From positions 62,001-126,000 of the forward strand of contig NZ_JAUXZE010000032.1 in the NCBI RefSeq assembly GCF_030694085.1: a DNA stretch of 64,000 nt. Reading direction: 5' to 3'. The notes below the pieces were generated by a model. It was given only the letters and a program-made list of their open reading frames with translations. It made no database searches and had not been told where the DNA came from. Both the position numbers and the translations under genes were made by a program. Positions 10,124 through 19,283 of the stretch are shown here, one piece after another; position 1 is the first letter of the stretch; each line of letters opens with the position of its first letter. The DNA comes from Tabrizicola sp. (GTDB lineage Bacteria; Pseudomonadota; Alphaproteobacteria; Rhodobacterales; Rhodobacteraceae).

Positions 10124-13100
10124 CCGCCCCTCTCGGCGTCTTTCAGGTTGGGCGGGCGTTGGCGGAACAGTTCGCGGAACATGCCGGGCGTCAGCACCGA
10201 CAGCGGGTTGACCGCGACGTTCGGGTTTTCCGCCGTGCCTGTGACCCGGTAGTTGAAGCCGAAAAGCCCCTCGCCCTTGCGTGTCAGGATCTGCCCCACC
10301 CCGTTGACCAGATAGATCGGCGAGATCACCCCCTGCAGGTCGATCACGCCCGAGCCGTTCAGGTAAAGCCCGGCGAAGGAAATGCCAAGCGAGGCGCCGA
10401 CGGCAGAGCCTTGGGTGATCTCGACCGCCTTCGGGGTCAGGATGAACTTGACCTCGCCGTTGTTGAAAGCCAGTCCCTCGCCGTTCATCTGCTCCAGAAG
10501 GCCCACCACCGAGACGGCCGACAGAAGCTCGGCCAGTGCGGGCGCGCCCTGGACGCGCATCCGGGAGAAGGTGGCGGCGCCGTTGTATTCCCCCTCGGGT
10601 CCGCGCGGAAACAGCGTCATGTCCAGCGATCCGCCTCGGCCCTTGTCGAAGATGCCCGCCGCCGCCATCACGGCGCCCGCGTTTTCCGACGTGATACGGA
10701 TGGCACTGCCGCCTTCGGCCGGAGCAACGATGCCTTCGATCAGGGCCATGTCGTTGACGGCGGCGACGAAGCGGCCGTTGAAGCCGCCGCGGCTGCCGAA
10801 TTCGCCGCGGAAGTCGGTCAGTGCGATGCCTTCGGAAATGCGCAGCCGGTCGAGGCGGACCTTCAGTGGCCCGCCGCCCCCGGCCTCGCCCTGGGAGGCG
10901 GGCATGCGGCGCAGATCAAGGCTGCCGCCGGTCACGGCCACATCCGGCGCACCCCGGCCCCGCCCGGTCAGCTTGACCGCCGCATCCAGCCAGTTGCCCG
11001 CGACGACCCGGTCGAAGGTGGCGGTTTCCAGCCCCCCGCCCTCGCGCGTGGTGATCCGGCCCCGCGCCTGAAGTCCGGGGGCGTTCAACGTCAGGCGATC
11101 GACCACCGGCTCGCGCGACAGCCGGGCTTCCAGGTCGAGAGAGCCGCGCGTGCCCGCCCCCTTGGACCAGCCCAGGGCGTCCAGCCGCAGTCCAAGACCG
11201 GTCAGGTTCGAGGTAAGCGTGAGTTGCGGGGCCTCGTCCTTGACCAGCGCCACGTCGATGGCCGCCGGGCCTTCGCCCTTGACCGACCCCGCCGGCAGTT
11301 CGATCCCGAAGTCGCGCAGCACGGCGTCCGACAGCATCACCGTCCCATTGACCCGTGCGCGGCCCTTCTGTTCCGGCCCGAAGCCCTGGCGGTAGGTCAG
11401 GTCCACCGGCATCAGGTCAAGCTTGCCCTTGCCGGTCAGCTCCAGCCCGTCGGTGTTGACCGCAACCTGGATATCAGGCGCAGTCAGGATGCGGCCTGGA
11501 ACAAGGGCGGGCGAGGTGAAGTTGCGGATGGTGCCGGCGACGGTGAAGCTGACCTCCTCGATCGGGATGCGCGGCTTCAGCGGCATGATGACGGTGGCGG
11601 TCAGATCGGCCCGTCCGTCGCCCAGGTTGTAGGGCTGCCCGGCCTTGGAGAAAAAGCTGAACGGCTCCTGGTCCAGAAGCGACAGGGTGGCGGTCAGGCT
11701 GGCCGAGGTGACAAGGTCGACCCTGGCCGTCGCGGGGCGCTGGGTGATGTCAAGGATCTGGAAGACGGTCCCGTCGGCCTCGATCCGTCCGCCCTCGGGG
11801 GCGATGACATGACCCTTGTCCAGCGCGACGGTGTAGGTCTTGTTCTCCAGCGTGGCATGGCCGCGACCGTTCAGGATCGGCGGCAGAGTGCGGACGAAGC
11901 GGACGTCGGTGTCGGAAAACTCATAGCCAAGAGTGAACTGCGGCTGTCCGCCGGGGACAAGACGAAGCGCGGCCCGCACGTCGGTCAGCACGCCCTGGCC
12001 GACGTTGGTGGCGAACCAGGTCCGGGTCAGCGGCACGACCGAGACCGGCCAGACCATCAGAAGCCGCTCAGTCTCGATCCGGTTCAGCGCGACGTCCAGC
12101 GCAACCTTCCAGCCGCTTTCGGTCGCCTCGGCCGCACCGGACAGAAGCAGGCGCTCGTCGCCTTCGGCCAGCGCGACCTGGCCGATGTCCAGCCGGAAGG
12201 GATTCAGTTTCAGCCGCAGGTCCAGTGCGCCCGTGCCGAAGCGGACGGGCTCCTCGAACAGGCCCTCGGGGTCAAGCATGACTTCCTCGACCGCGATCTG
12301 GGCCAGGATGCTGTCCGGCAACGCGCCCGAGGCGAGGGGGCTCCCATCCGAGGCCAGCAGGTCGCCGTGGCCGCTTGCGGTCAGGCGCAGGGACGGACTT
12401 TCGACCGAAAGCCCCGAAAGCGCGATCCTTGCGGTGACGGGATCATAGGCCAGCGACAGTGCGGCGCGATCAAAACCGATGGGCCGGGCCCCATCCCCGG
12501 GAGCAAGGCTTCCTGCCGCAAGGCCGAGTTCGGCCGTCATGCCCCCGAAATTGCCATCCTGGTTCAGCCTTGCATCCAGCGAACCCGAGATCGGTGCATC
12601 GACGAAGCCAAGGAAGGCCAGCGGCGGGGCCATGACCGCCAGGTCCTTGGCGGCGATGGTGTCAACCCGGGCGCGCAGATGCGCGGTCTTTGCGTCCTTG
12701 TCCGAAACCAGCGTCAGCACCGTCTGGGCCGGGTTTGCGCGATCCAGCAGCGTCAGGCCCAGCTCGGCCGAAATCGCCGTCTCGCCATTCTGGATCACCA
12801 GCCGCCCGTCACCCACCTGCCAGGTCCGTCCCGCCCGGTCATCGGTCAGGACCAGGGTCAGCCCCTCGGCCTCGATGGTGGCAAGCGAAGCCAGCGCGGG
12901 GCTGGCAAACGCGGCTTCGACCGCCGTCAGCACTTCGGACGCGCTTTGCGGACCAGCGCTTCGGGTCGCGCCCTCGAACTGAAGGTCGATCCGGCCCGCC
13001 GCATCACGCCGCACGGCAAGCCGCGCCCCCGCCAGCCGCACGGCAGAGGGGCGGACCTGGCCCGACAGCAGCGCAAGGGGGTCGAAGGCCACCATCGCCT

Positions 13101-13530
13101 CGGGCAGCGTCAGAAGCGAGCGGCCGGTCTCGCCGATCAGCCGGATGTCGGTAAGCCGGAAACGCGGCACGAAATCGGCGGCGACCGCCAGTTCCACCGC
13201 ACCCAGGGATATGGCTGTGCCTTTCGGCAGCCGCGCCTGGGCCAGACCCTCGTTCAGGCGCGCCTCGATTTCGGCCACGCCCCAGGTCGGCACCCGCAGC
13301 GTCTTGCCGGTATAGGCGAGCGTCAGGTAGCCGAACCCCAGCGCCAGCACGACCAGCGTCAGGATCACCGTCAGGCTGATCCGCCCCCGGGCCATCTGTG
13401 ACCTGCGCCGCCGCGGCCGCGCAGGCGCCGGCTCTGGCACCTTGGGATCAGTCAGGAGCAGCGGCTCGGCACGCTCCGGCGCGGCAACGGGCCTGTGCCC
13501 GTCTTCCAAGCCCGCCGACTGGTCGTTCAT
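10120..13530 (-). CDS. AsmA/YhdP-like envelope protein (DUF3971, AsmA-like C-terminal)
   Basis: 1136 residues: a polar N-terminal tail with basic PRPRRRRSQ, one membrane segment at about residues 52-74, then a long beta-rich periplasmic body with many short amphipathic repeats, as in the AsmA/TamB/YhdP group that bridges the envelope and is linked to lipid transport to the outer membrane. The C-terminal stretch ([19 protein letters not shown]... [16 protein letters not shown]) fits the AsmA-like C-terminal domain. It ends ATGA into queA. Family assignment is by recognition of overall form; the phospholipid-transport role is known for E. coli YhdP and is inferred here. Confidence 0.82.
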   Translation of the reverse strand: MNDQSAGLEDGHRPVAAPERAEPLLLTDPKVPEPAPARPRRRRSQMARGRISLTVILTLVVLALGFGYLTLAYTGKTLRVPTWGVAEIEARLNEGLAQARLPKGTAISLGAVELAVAADFVPRFRLTDIRLIGETGRSLLTLPEAMVAFDPLALLSGQVRPSAVRLAGARLAVRRDAAGRIDLQFEGATRSAGPQSASEVLTAVEAAFASPALASLATIEAEGLTLVLTDDRAGRTWQVGDGRLVIQNGETAISAELGLTLLDRANPAQTVLTLVSDKDAKTAHLRARVDTIAAKDLAVMAPPLAFLGFVDAPISGSLDARLNQDGNFGGMTAELGLAAGSLAPGDGARPIGFDRAALSLAYDPVTARIALSGLSVESPSLRLTASGHGDLLASDGSPLASGALPDSILAQIAVEEVMLDPEGLFEEPVRFGTGALDLRLKLNPFRLDIGQVALAEGDERLLLSGAAEATESGWKVALDVALNRIETERLLMVWPVSVVPLTRTWFATNVGQGVLTDVRAALRLVPGGQPQFTLGYEFSDTDVRFVRTLPPILNGRGHATLENKTYTVALDKGHVIAPEGGRIEADGTVFQILDITQRPATARVDLVTSASLTATLSLLDQEPFSFFSKAGQPYNLGDGRADLTATVIMPLKPRIPIEEVSFTVAGTIRNFTSPALVPGRILTAPDIQVAVNTDGLELTGKGKLDLMPVDLTYRQGFGPEQKGRARVNGTVMLSDAVLRDFGIELPAGSVKGEGPAAIDVALVKDEAPQLTLTSNLTGLGLRLDALGWSKGAGTRGSLDLEARLSREPVVDRLTLNAPGLQARGRITTREGGGLETATFDRVVAGNWLDAAVKLTGRGRGAPDVAVTGGSLDLRRMPASQGEAGGGGPLKVRLDRLRISEGIALTDFRGEFGSRGGFNGRFVAAVNDMALIEGIVAPAEGGSAIRITSENAGAVMAAAGIFDKGRGGSLDMTLFPRGPEGEYNGAATFSRMRVQGAPALAELLSAVSVVGLLEQMNGEGLAFNNGEVKFILTPKAVEITQGSAVGASLGISFAGLYLNGSGVIDLQGVISPIYLVNGVGQILTRKGEGLFGFNYRVTGTAENPNVAVNPLSVLTPGMFRELFRQRPPNLKDAERGG

Positions 13531-13655
13531 CTAAGTCCGGCGCCCCGCTTACTGCCGCCGCCCCGACCGGAGCGACCGGCGTTTCCCTGCCTTTATCTTT
13601 GCGCGAAGGCAACTAGATGCAAAGTCACAAACGTGAACAAGGCAAGGAGCCGCCC

Positions 13656-14117
13656 ATGATTTCCGCAGGTCAGACCGCCCCCGACTTCACCCTGCCGCGT
13701 GATGGTGGCGGCACTGTGACCCTTTCGGCCCTGAAGCCGGGCAAGGTGGTCCTGTACTTCTACCCCAAGGACGACACCCCCGGCTGCACGCTGGAAGCGC
13801 AGGATTTCAACGCCCGCATGGCCGATTTCGCTGCGGCCGGGACCACGGTGATCGGCCTGTCGAAGGACAGCGTCAAAAGCCACGACAAGTTCTGCAAGAA
13901 GCATGGCCTGGGGATCATCCTCGCCTCGGACGAGGCCGGCCACACCTGTGAGGATTACGGCGTCTGGCTGGAGAAAAGCATGTATGGCAAGACCTACATG
14001 GGGATTGAACGCACGACAGTCCTGATCGACGGCGCGGGCCAGGTGGCGCGGGTCTGGAACAAGGTCAGCGTGAAGGGCCACGCCGATGAGGTGCTGGCGG
14101 CAGCGCAGGCGTTGTGA
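13656..14117 (+). CDS. bcp: Thioredoxin-dependent thiol peroxidase (Bcp/PrxQ)
   Basis: Peroxiredoxin that reduces H2O2 and organic peroxides using thioredoxin. 153 residues from the ATG at 13656, which has an AAGGAG ribosome site; the extra N-terminal 13 codons upstream are not preferred. The peroxidatic Cys44 is in FYPKDDTPGCTLEAQDF. The resolving Cys found five residues later in E. coli Bcp is absent (Gln49), but Cys80 in KFCKKHGL has the 36-residue spacing of the Xanthomonas atypical 2-Cys Bcp. Two tandem palindromes follow the stop codon. Confidence 0.94.
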   Translation: MISAGQTAPDFTLPRDGGGTVTLSALKPGKVVLYFYPKDDTPGCTLEAQDFNARMADFAAAGTTVIGLSKDSVKSHDKFCKKHGLGIILASDEAGHTCEDYGVWLEKSMYGKTYMGIERTTVLIDGAGQVARVWNKVSVKGHADEVLAAAQAL

Positions 14118-14130
14118 CATAGCGGCGGGC

Positions 14131-14176
14131 GCAAAATCCTTCGAAGGATTTTGCAGATCCTTTCGAAAAGATTTGC
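14131..14176. repeat. Tandem 24-bp palindromes with TTCGAA cores
   Basis: Two palindromes overlap by the two bases GC. The first (14131-14154) is perfect, with arms GCAAAATCC and GGATTTTGC around TTCGAA. The second (14153-14176) is imperfect, GCAGATCC-TTTCGAAA-AGATTTGC. They begin 14 bases after the bcp stop codon and run up to the CGGAG ribosome site of the next gene. The first could terminate bcp transcripts, although no long T-run follows. Confidence 0.7.
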
Positions 14177-14188
14177 GGAGACCGAGCG

Positions 14189-15004
14189 ATGTCGCAAAGC
14201 CTGGCAGACATGGCGGTGGAAGTGCTGACCACCGCCGATGGCCGCGCCAAGACCGCGCTTGGCCGGGCCCATGCCGCTACCTGGTTCGCTGCGCGCGCGG
14301 CAGGCCGGCCCTTGCCCATCGGCCGGGCCGAGCCACCCCTGCGCCCGGCCCGCCCGGCGCGACCCGAGCTTCTGTCCCCGAAGGACGTCCCCCGCCGCCG
14401 CCCCGGCAGCCCCGAGGGACGGATCGCCCTTCTGCATGCCGTGGCCCATATCGAGCTGAACGCCGTCGACCTGCACTGGGACATCATCGCTCGCTTCACC
14501 GACCACCCGATGCCCCTTGGCTTCTACGACGACTGGGTGAAGGCCGCCGACGACGAAGCCAAGCATTTCAACCTGATCTGCGACTGTCTTGCCGTGATGG
14601 GCAGCCACTACGGCGCACTGCCGGCCCATGCCGGGATGTGGCGTGCCGCCGAGGATACCGTGGGCGATCTGCACGGCCGGCTTGCCGTCGTGCCGATGGT
14701 GCTGGAAGCCCGTGGGCTGGACGTGACCCCCGCCATGATCGAGGTCTTCCGCAAGCACGGCGAAACTCAGGCCCTGGCCGCTCTGGAAGTGATCTATGCC
14801 GAAGAAGTGGCGCACGTGGCCTATGGGTCCAAGTGGTTCAACTGGCTTTGCGGGCGGGACGGCAGCGACCCCAGGGAGGTGTTCCACACCCTTGTCCGCC
14901 GCTATTTCCACGGCGCGCTGAAGCCCCCCTTCAACGAGGCAAAGCGGGCGGACGCCGGTCTGCCGCCCGACTTTTACTGGCCTCTTGTGGAAGATGCGGG
15001 TTAG
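14189..15004 (+). CDS. DUF455 ferritin-like protein
   Basis: 271 residues. The carboxylate/His pattern of a ferritin-like di-iron four-helix bundle is visible: AVAHIELNAVDLHWD, WVKAADDEAKHFNLI, VLEARGLDVTPAM and YAEEVAHVAYGSKWF. Members of DUF455 are related to the MiaE-like ferritin superfamily, but no reaction is established for this family. A proline/arginine-rich linker occupies residues 40-75. It follows bcp and the TTCGAA palindromes on the same strand. Confidence 0.85.
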   Translation: MSQSLADMAVEVLTTADGRAKTALGRAHAATWFAARAAGRPLPIGRAEPPLRPARPARPELLSPKDVPRRRPGSPEGRIALLHAVAHIELNAVDLHWDIIARFTDHPMPLGFYDDWVKAADDEAKHFNLICDCLAVMGSHYGALPAHAGMWRAAEDTVGDLHGRLAVVPMVLEARGLDVTPAMIEVFRKHGETQALAALEVIYAEEVAHVAYGSKWFNWLCGRDGSDPREVFHTLVRRYFHGALKPPFNEAKRADAGLPPDFYWPLVEDAG

Positions 15005-15174
15005 TCGGCGGTTTCTTGCCGATAAACCCTATGTCCCGCGCGGAAAAACTCTGCATGTGGTCAAAATTGTTGCGGGTCTGAAACAGCGTGGCTAATCAGG
15101 TCCGAACCCGGGGACAGCTGCCTTGGGGTGACCTAGTGAAGCCGCTGCCAAGGCTATGAACGGATGACCTCAAC

Positions 15175-16512
15175 GTGCTGAATCGCCTCGCCTATCGCGT
15201 CCACCAAAGCCTTGAGCGGCACTTTCCCGAACAGCGGCTCTTTCTGAAATCCGACACCGAGACCCGGTTCATCCGGCTGCGACCCGCGACGCAGATCATC
15301 GCGCTGGTCGGCGGGACCCTGGCGCTGGCCTGGACCATCGTCGCCACCGCGCTGATCATGATGGACAGTATCGGGGCCGGGTCGGCGCGGGAACAGTCGA
15401 TGCGCCAGCAGGCGCTTTACGAGGAACGGCTGAACGCGTTGTCGTCCGACCGCGACCTGCGCGCAGAGGAAGCCGCCCGTGCGCAGGAACGCTTCAACAT
15501 CGCGCTGACCCAGGTCTCCGGGATGCAGGAGCGGCTTCTGGCCTCGGAGGACCGCCGCCGCGAGTTGGAGACCGGGATCGAAGCAATCCAGAACACCTTG
15601 CGCGAAACGATCAAGGAGCGTGACACCGCCCGGGCCGAGGCCGAGCGGGTCACGCTGGCGCTGAATGCCCAGTCCGGCGGCGCGACCGAGCTTGGCCGGG
15701 CTGGGGACACCCTTGCGACGCTGGAATTCCTGACCGGCGCCCTTGGCGAAGCGGCCGAAGAGCGCAACGAGGTCCTGGCCGAGGCCGAGGCCGCACGCGA
15801 GGAAGTCCAGGTCATCGCCGATGCGAAAGAGGCACTGGAACTGCGCAACGATGCGATCTTCACCAAGCTGGAAGAGGCGCTGACCGTCTCGGTCGAGCCC
15901 CTGGACAAGATGTTCCGCGAAGCCGGAATGTCGCCTGACGACCTGATCGGCGCCGTCCGCGAGGGCTATTCCGGCCAGGGCGGCCCGCTGACACCGATCT
16001 CGTTCTCGACCTCGGGTGCCGCGCCATCCGCCGAAGAACTGCGGGCGAATGCGATCCTTACCGGGCTGGACCGGATGAACATGTACCGCATCGCCGCGTT
16101 CAAGCTTCCCTTCGCCATGCCGGTCAAGGACAGCTTCCGCTGGACCAGTGGATTCGGCTACCGCCGTGACCCCAAGGGTGCGGGCACCCGGATGCACGAG
16201 GGCACCGACATGGCCGGGTCCTACGGCACGCCGATCTTGGCCACCGCCGACGGGGTCGTGGTCCACGCCGGCTGGGACAACGGCTATGGCCGCCTGGTCA
16301 AGATCAAGCACGATTTCGGCGTCGAGACGCGCTATGCCCACCTCAGCCAGATCCGGGTCGAAGTCGGCCAAAGGGTCTCGCGCGGGGACCGGATCGGTGA
16401 TATGGGCAATTCAGGCCGTTCCACCGGCACGCATCTCCACTACGAGGTCCGCCTCGGCGGTGACGCCGTAAACCCGATGACCTTCATAAAGGCAGCGAAG
16501 AATGTTTTCTAA
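15175..16512 (+). CDS. M23 family peptidoglycan endopeptidase with coiled coil
   Basis: 445 residues from a GTG start. One membrane segment at about residues 40-63 anchors the protein in the inner membrane, followed by a long periplasmic coiled coil (about 75-240, heptad-rich Glu/Ala/Arg) and a C-terminal LytM/M23 domain. Zinc ligands and catalytic residues are all present: His341 and Asp345 in MHEGTDMAG, His420 and His422 in THLHYEV. It is therefore expected to be an active endopeptidase cutting peptide crosslinks. Its last 11 nt overlap the bactofilin start, an arrangement known for bactofilin-partner LytM proteins. Confidence 0.92.
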   Translation: MLNRLAYRVHQSLERHFPEQRLFLKSDTETRFIRLRPATQIIALVGGTLALAWTIVATALIMMDSIGAGSAREQSMRQQALYEERLNALSSDRDLRAEEAARAQERFNIALTQVSGMQERLLASEDRRRELETGIEAIQNTLRETIKERDTARAEAERVTLALNAQSGGATELGRAGDTLATLEFLTGALGEAAEERNEVLAEAEAAREEVQVIADAKEALELRNDAIFTKLEEALTVSVEPLDKMFREAGMSPDDLIGAVREGYSGQGGPLTPISFSTSGAAPSAEELRANAILTGLDRMNMYRIAAFKLPFAMPVKDSFRWTSGFGYRRDPKGAGTRMHEGTDMAGSYGTPILATADGVVVHAGWDNGYGRLVKIKHDFGVETRYAHLSQIRVEVGQRVSRGDRIGDMGNSGRSTGTHLHYEVRLGGDAVNPMTFIKAAKNVF

Positions 16513-17008
16513 GAGCCGCATCAACGAGCCGGGCCCGAAGGCCGAGGTCGAGAAGCCCAAAACCCCGGAGACCCCGATGACCAAGCCCAGCATGGATTTC
16601 ACCCCCTCTGCGCCGAAGGGCAAGGCGGCGGCTTCGGTGCTGTCCTCCGATCTCACCGTCGTGGGCAACCTGCGCACCACGGGTGACATCCAGGTCGAAG
16701 GCACCGTTGAGGGCGACATCCGCGCGCATCTTCTGACCGTCGGCGAAAGCGCCACCATCCGTGGCGAGATCGTGGCCGATGACATCGTCGTCAACGGCCG
16801 GGTCATCGGTCGCGTCCGGGGCCTGAAGGTCCGCCTGACCTCGACCGCCCGCGTCGAAGGCGACATCATCCACAAGACCATCGCCATCGAATCGGGCGCC
16901 CATTTCGAGGGCTCGGTCCAGCGCCAGGAAGATCCGTTGGCGAATGGCCGCGGCCCCGGTGGTGCGGTCCGTCTGGACACGCCCGTCCCCGCGACCGACG
17001 CCGAATAA
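16502..17008 (+). CDS. Bactofilin family cytoskeletal protein
   Basis: 168 residues. A disordered, Pro/Lys-rich N-terminus (1-40) precedes the bactofilin beta-helix core (about 45-145) with its repeating VVGNLRTTGDIQVEGTVEGD and VNGRVIGRVRG turns. Bactofilins polymerise without nucleotide and scaffold peptidoglycan enzymes at sites of curvature, stalks or poles. The 11-nt overlap with the upstream M23 peptidase gene indicates translational coupling and a shared function in local wall remodelling. No membrane segment. Confidence 0.93.
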   Translation: MFSKSRINEPGPKAEVEKPKTPETPMTKPSMDFTPSAPKGKAAASVLSSDLTVVGNLRTTGDIQVEGTVEGDIRAHLLTVGESATIRGEIVADDIVVNGRVIGRVRGLKVRLTSTARVEGDIIHKTIAIESGAHFEGSVQRQEDPLANGRGPGGAVRLDTPVPATDAE

Positions 17009-17019
17009 GCCATCCGACC

Positions 17020-18459
17020 ATGACCATTGCGCGGGCATCGGAGGGCACTCCGGTGCCCGTTTCCTTCTGTGCCGAGGCCGACCAGGGGATCATTCTCTGG
17101 GCGGCGATCCTGGCCTCGTCGATGGGATTCATCGACAGCTCGGTCACGTCGATCGCCCTGCCCGCCATGCGCGAGGCGCTGGGGGCGTCGCTCCCCCAGG
17201 CGCAGTGGATCAACGCGTCCTACCTTTTGGCAGTGTCCGCCTTGGTGCTGGTCGGCGGGGCGATGGGCGACCGTTTCGGGATCGCGCGGATCTTCTCGCT
17301 GGGCATTTTCGTTTTCGTGGCGGGGTCGCTGGCCTGTGCCTTTGCCCTGACACCGGAACAGATGATCGCCGCCCGCGCCGCCAAGGGGGTCGGGGCGGCG
17401 ATGATGGTGCCGGGGTCGATGGCGATGATCTCGCGGGCCTATCCGCGCGCCGAACGCGGCCGGGCGCTGGGGCTCTGGGCCGCCGCCTCGACCCTGACGA
17501 CGGCGCTGGGGCCGGTGCTGGGCGGCATGTTCGTCACCTGGGGCGGCGAGCTTGGCTGGCGGATGATCTTCGCGCTGAACCTGCCCCTGGGCCTGGTCGC
17601 GCTGTGGCTGGTCCGGGGCCGGACGCCGGGGGACATCGGCAAGCCGGGTGTGCGGGTGGACCTGCCCGGCGCAGGGTTGGCGACGCTGGGCCTGGGACTG
17701 ATGGCCTGGGCGCTGACCGACGCCGCTGTCCCGGCCTGGGTCGCGCTGGCCGCCATTGCCAGCCTTGCGGCCTTCCTGGCCTGGGAGGCCGTCGCCCCTG
17801 CCCCGATGCTGCGGCTGGGCCTTTTCCGTAACCGCACGCTGGCGGTGACGAATGTGGTGACCTTTATCCTTTATTTCGCCTTGAACGGGGTGATGTTCTA
17901 CCTGCCGATGACCGCCGTCACGGCCTGGGGCGTCACCGCGCTGGAGGTGACGGCGGCCTTCCTGCCGATCTCGATCCTGATCGGTCTGCTGTCCGCGCCC
18001 GCAGGCCGGATGGCCGACCGTTTCGGCGCGGGGCCGCTGATGGCCGCAGGCTCGGCCCTGGTCGCCTGCGCCTATGCGGGCCTTTGGCTTGCCGCGCCAA
18101 CGGGCCAGTTCTGGGCCCATGTCGTGCCCCTGACCGCGCTGGCAGGCCTGGGCCTTGGGCTTGTCGTCGCGCCCCTGACGGCGGCGGCGATGCAGGGTGC
18201 CGAGGATGGCGAACAGGGTGCGGCCTCGGGGATCAACAACGCGGTGGCACGGGTCGCCGGGCTGATCGCGGTGGTATTGCTGGGCCGGGTTGCCGCCACA
18301 GCCTACGGGCCGGGTGCGCCGGGCTTCGGCGTCACCGGCGACAGCGCCCAGCATCTTGCCGCGACCGGGGCTGCCTTCGGCACAGTGGCGTTGGCTGCAA
18401 GCCTGATGGCCGCGCTGGCGGCAGTGCTGGCGCTGATGGTCGCGCGTCCGGCCCACTAA
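17020..18459 (+). CDS. MFS efflux transporter, DHA2 (EmrB/QacA) type
   Basis: 479 residues with about 14 hydrophobic segments, typical of the DHA2 drug:H+ antiporter family. Visible signatures: FIDSSVTSIALPAM in segment 1 (the family's D-x-T/S-IVNVALP-like motif), VGGAMGDRFGIARIF loop 2-3 motif and ALGPVLGGMFV (motif C). It starts 11 nt after the bactofilin stop codon on the same strand. Substrate unknown. It may be transcribed with the M23/bactofilin pair but need not share its job. Confidence 0.88.
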   Translation: MTIARASEGTPVPVSFCAEADQGIILWAAILASSMGFIDSSVTSIALPAMREALGASLPQAQWINASYLLAVSALVLVGGAMGDRFGIARIFSLGIFVFVAGSLACAFALTPEQMIAARAAKGVGAAMMVPGSMAMISRAYPRAERGRALGLWAAASTLTTALGPVLGGMFVTWGGELGWRMIFALNLPLGLVALWLVRGRTPGDIGKPGVRVDLPGAGLATLGLGLMAWALTDAAVPAWVALAAIASLAAFLAWEAVAPAPMLRLGLFRNRTLAVTNVVTFILYFALNGVMFYLPMTAVTAWGVTALEVTAAFLPISILIGLLSAPAGRMADRFGAGPLMAAGSALVACAYAGLWLAAPTGQFWAHVVPLTALAGLGLGLVVAPLTAAAMQGAEDGEQGAASGINNAVARVAGLIAVVLLGRVAATAYGPGAPGFGVTGDSAQHLAATGAAFGTVALAASLMAALAAVLALMVARPAH

Positions 18460-18465
18460 GGGCTT

Positions 18466-19239
18466 TCAGGTGATCGCACGGCGGTAAAGGTGCCAGCTTG
18501 CGTGCCCGAACAGCGGCAGGACGAGGAACAGACCCAGAAAGCCCGGCAGCATCCCCAGGAACAGGCAGACCGCGATCAGCGCGCCCCAGCCCAGCATCAC
18601 GCGGGGGTTTTCCCGCACCAGCGCAAAGCTTGTCAGCATCGCGGTCACGAAATCCACCTCGCGGTCCAGAAGCATTGGCAGGCTGACCACCGTCAGACTG
18701 AACAGCAGGATCGCGAAGGCCGCCCCCACCGCCGTGCCGAAGCCCAGCATGATCAGCCCCTCGGGCGACAGGAACACCGCCAGAGAGGAGGACACGTTGG
18801 TCATCGTCGCGTTGCCCAGAAAGAGGGCAAAGATCATGTGCGACAGGAAGTTCCAGAACAGGAAATAGACCACGATCACCGCCGCGATGGCCGGGATCTG
18901 GCGGTCCTTCTGGCGGAAGATCACGCCGAAGATCTCGCCCGCCACCAGCGGCTCCCCAGCCTCCAGCCGCCGCGAGATTTCGTAGAACCCGCAGGCGATG
19001 AACGGGCCAAGGATCGGGAAGCCCGCACTGGCGGGCAGCGTCCACCAGACCTGGCCCTTGGTGGTCATCGCCCAGAGGATCAGCCAGCCGCCAAGGACAT
19101 AGACCGCCGAGAAGGCAAGGCCCAGAAGTGGCGCGCGCTTGAAGTCGCGCCAGCCAAGCGCAAGGCTTTCCCGCAGGTCGGAGGCTTCGACCAGATTGAT
19201 CTCGGGCGCGGCGGGCGGGTGCGTGACGGTCATGCCCAA
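18466..19239 (-). CDS. DUF2189 integral membrane protein
   Basis: 257 residues with about six membrane segments. The family's pattern is visible: LALGWRDFKRAPLLGLAFSA near the N-terminus, GPFIACGFYEISRRLEAGEP and a C-terminal GLFLVLPLFGHASWHLYRR. Function unknown. The annotated start is ATG at 19239, but a second Met two codons on (19233) is equally good. Convergent with the DHA2 transporter gene, 6 nt apart. Confidence 0.85.
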   Translation of the reverse strand: MGMTVTHPPAAPEINLVEASDLRESLALGWRDFKRAPLLGLAFSAVYVLGGWLILWAMTTKGQVWWTLPASAGFPILGPFIACGFYEISRRLEAGEPLVAGEIFGVIFRQKDRQIPAIAAVIVVYFLFWNFLSHMIFALFLGNATMTNVSSSLAVFLSPEGLIMLGFGTAVGAAFAILLFSLTVVSLPMLLDREVDFVTAMLTSFALVRENPRVMLGWGALIAVCLFLGMLPGFLGLFLVLPLFGHASWHLYRRAIT

Positions 19240-19283
19240 ATGTTAAGCGCCGGGCTACGCGTCAGGCAAGGGTTTTGCGGCTG

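Noticed and set aside
10159..13401. 1080-codon open frame on the plus strand opposite the AsmA-like gene
   Set aside because: Arg/Gly/His/Gln-rich low-complexity translation with no domain; a shadow of a high-GC gene on the other strand.
16411..18456. 681-codon open frame on the minus strand across bactofilin and DHA2 genes
   Set aside because: Spans two well-supported genes on the other strand and has a non-protein-like composition rich in Arg, Gln and Gly.
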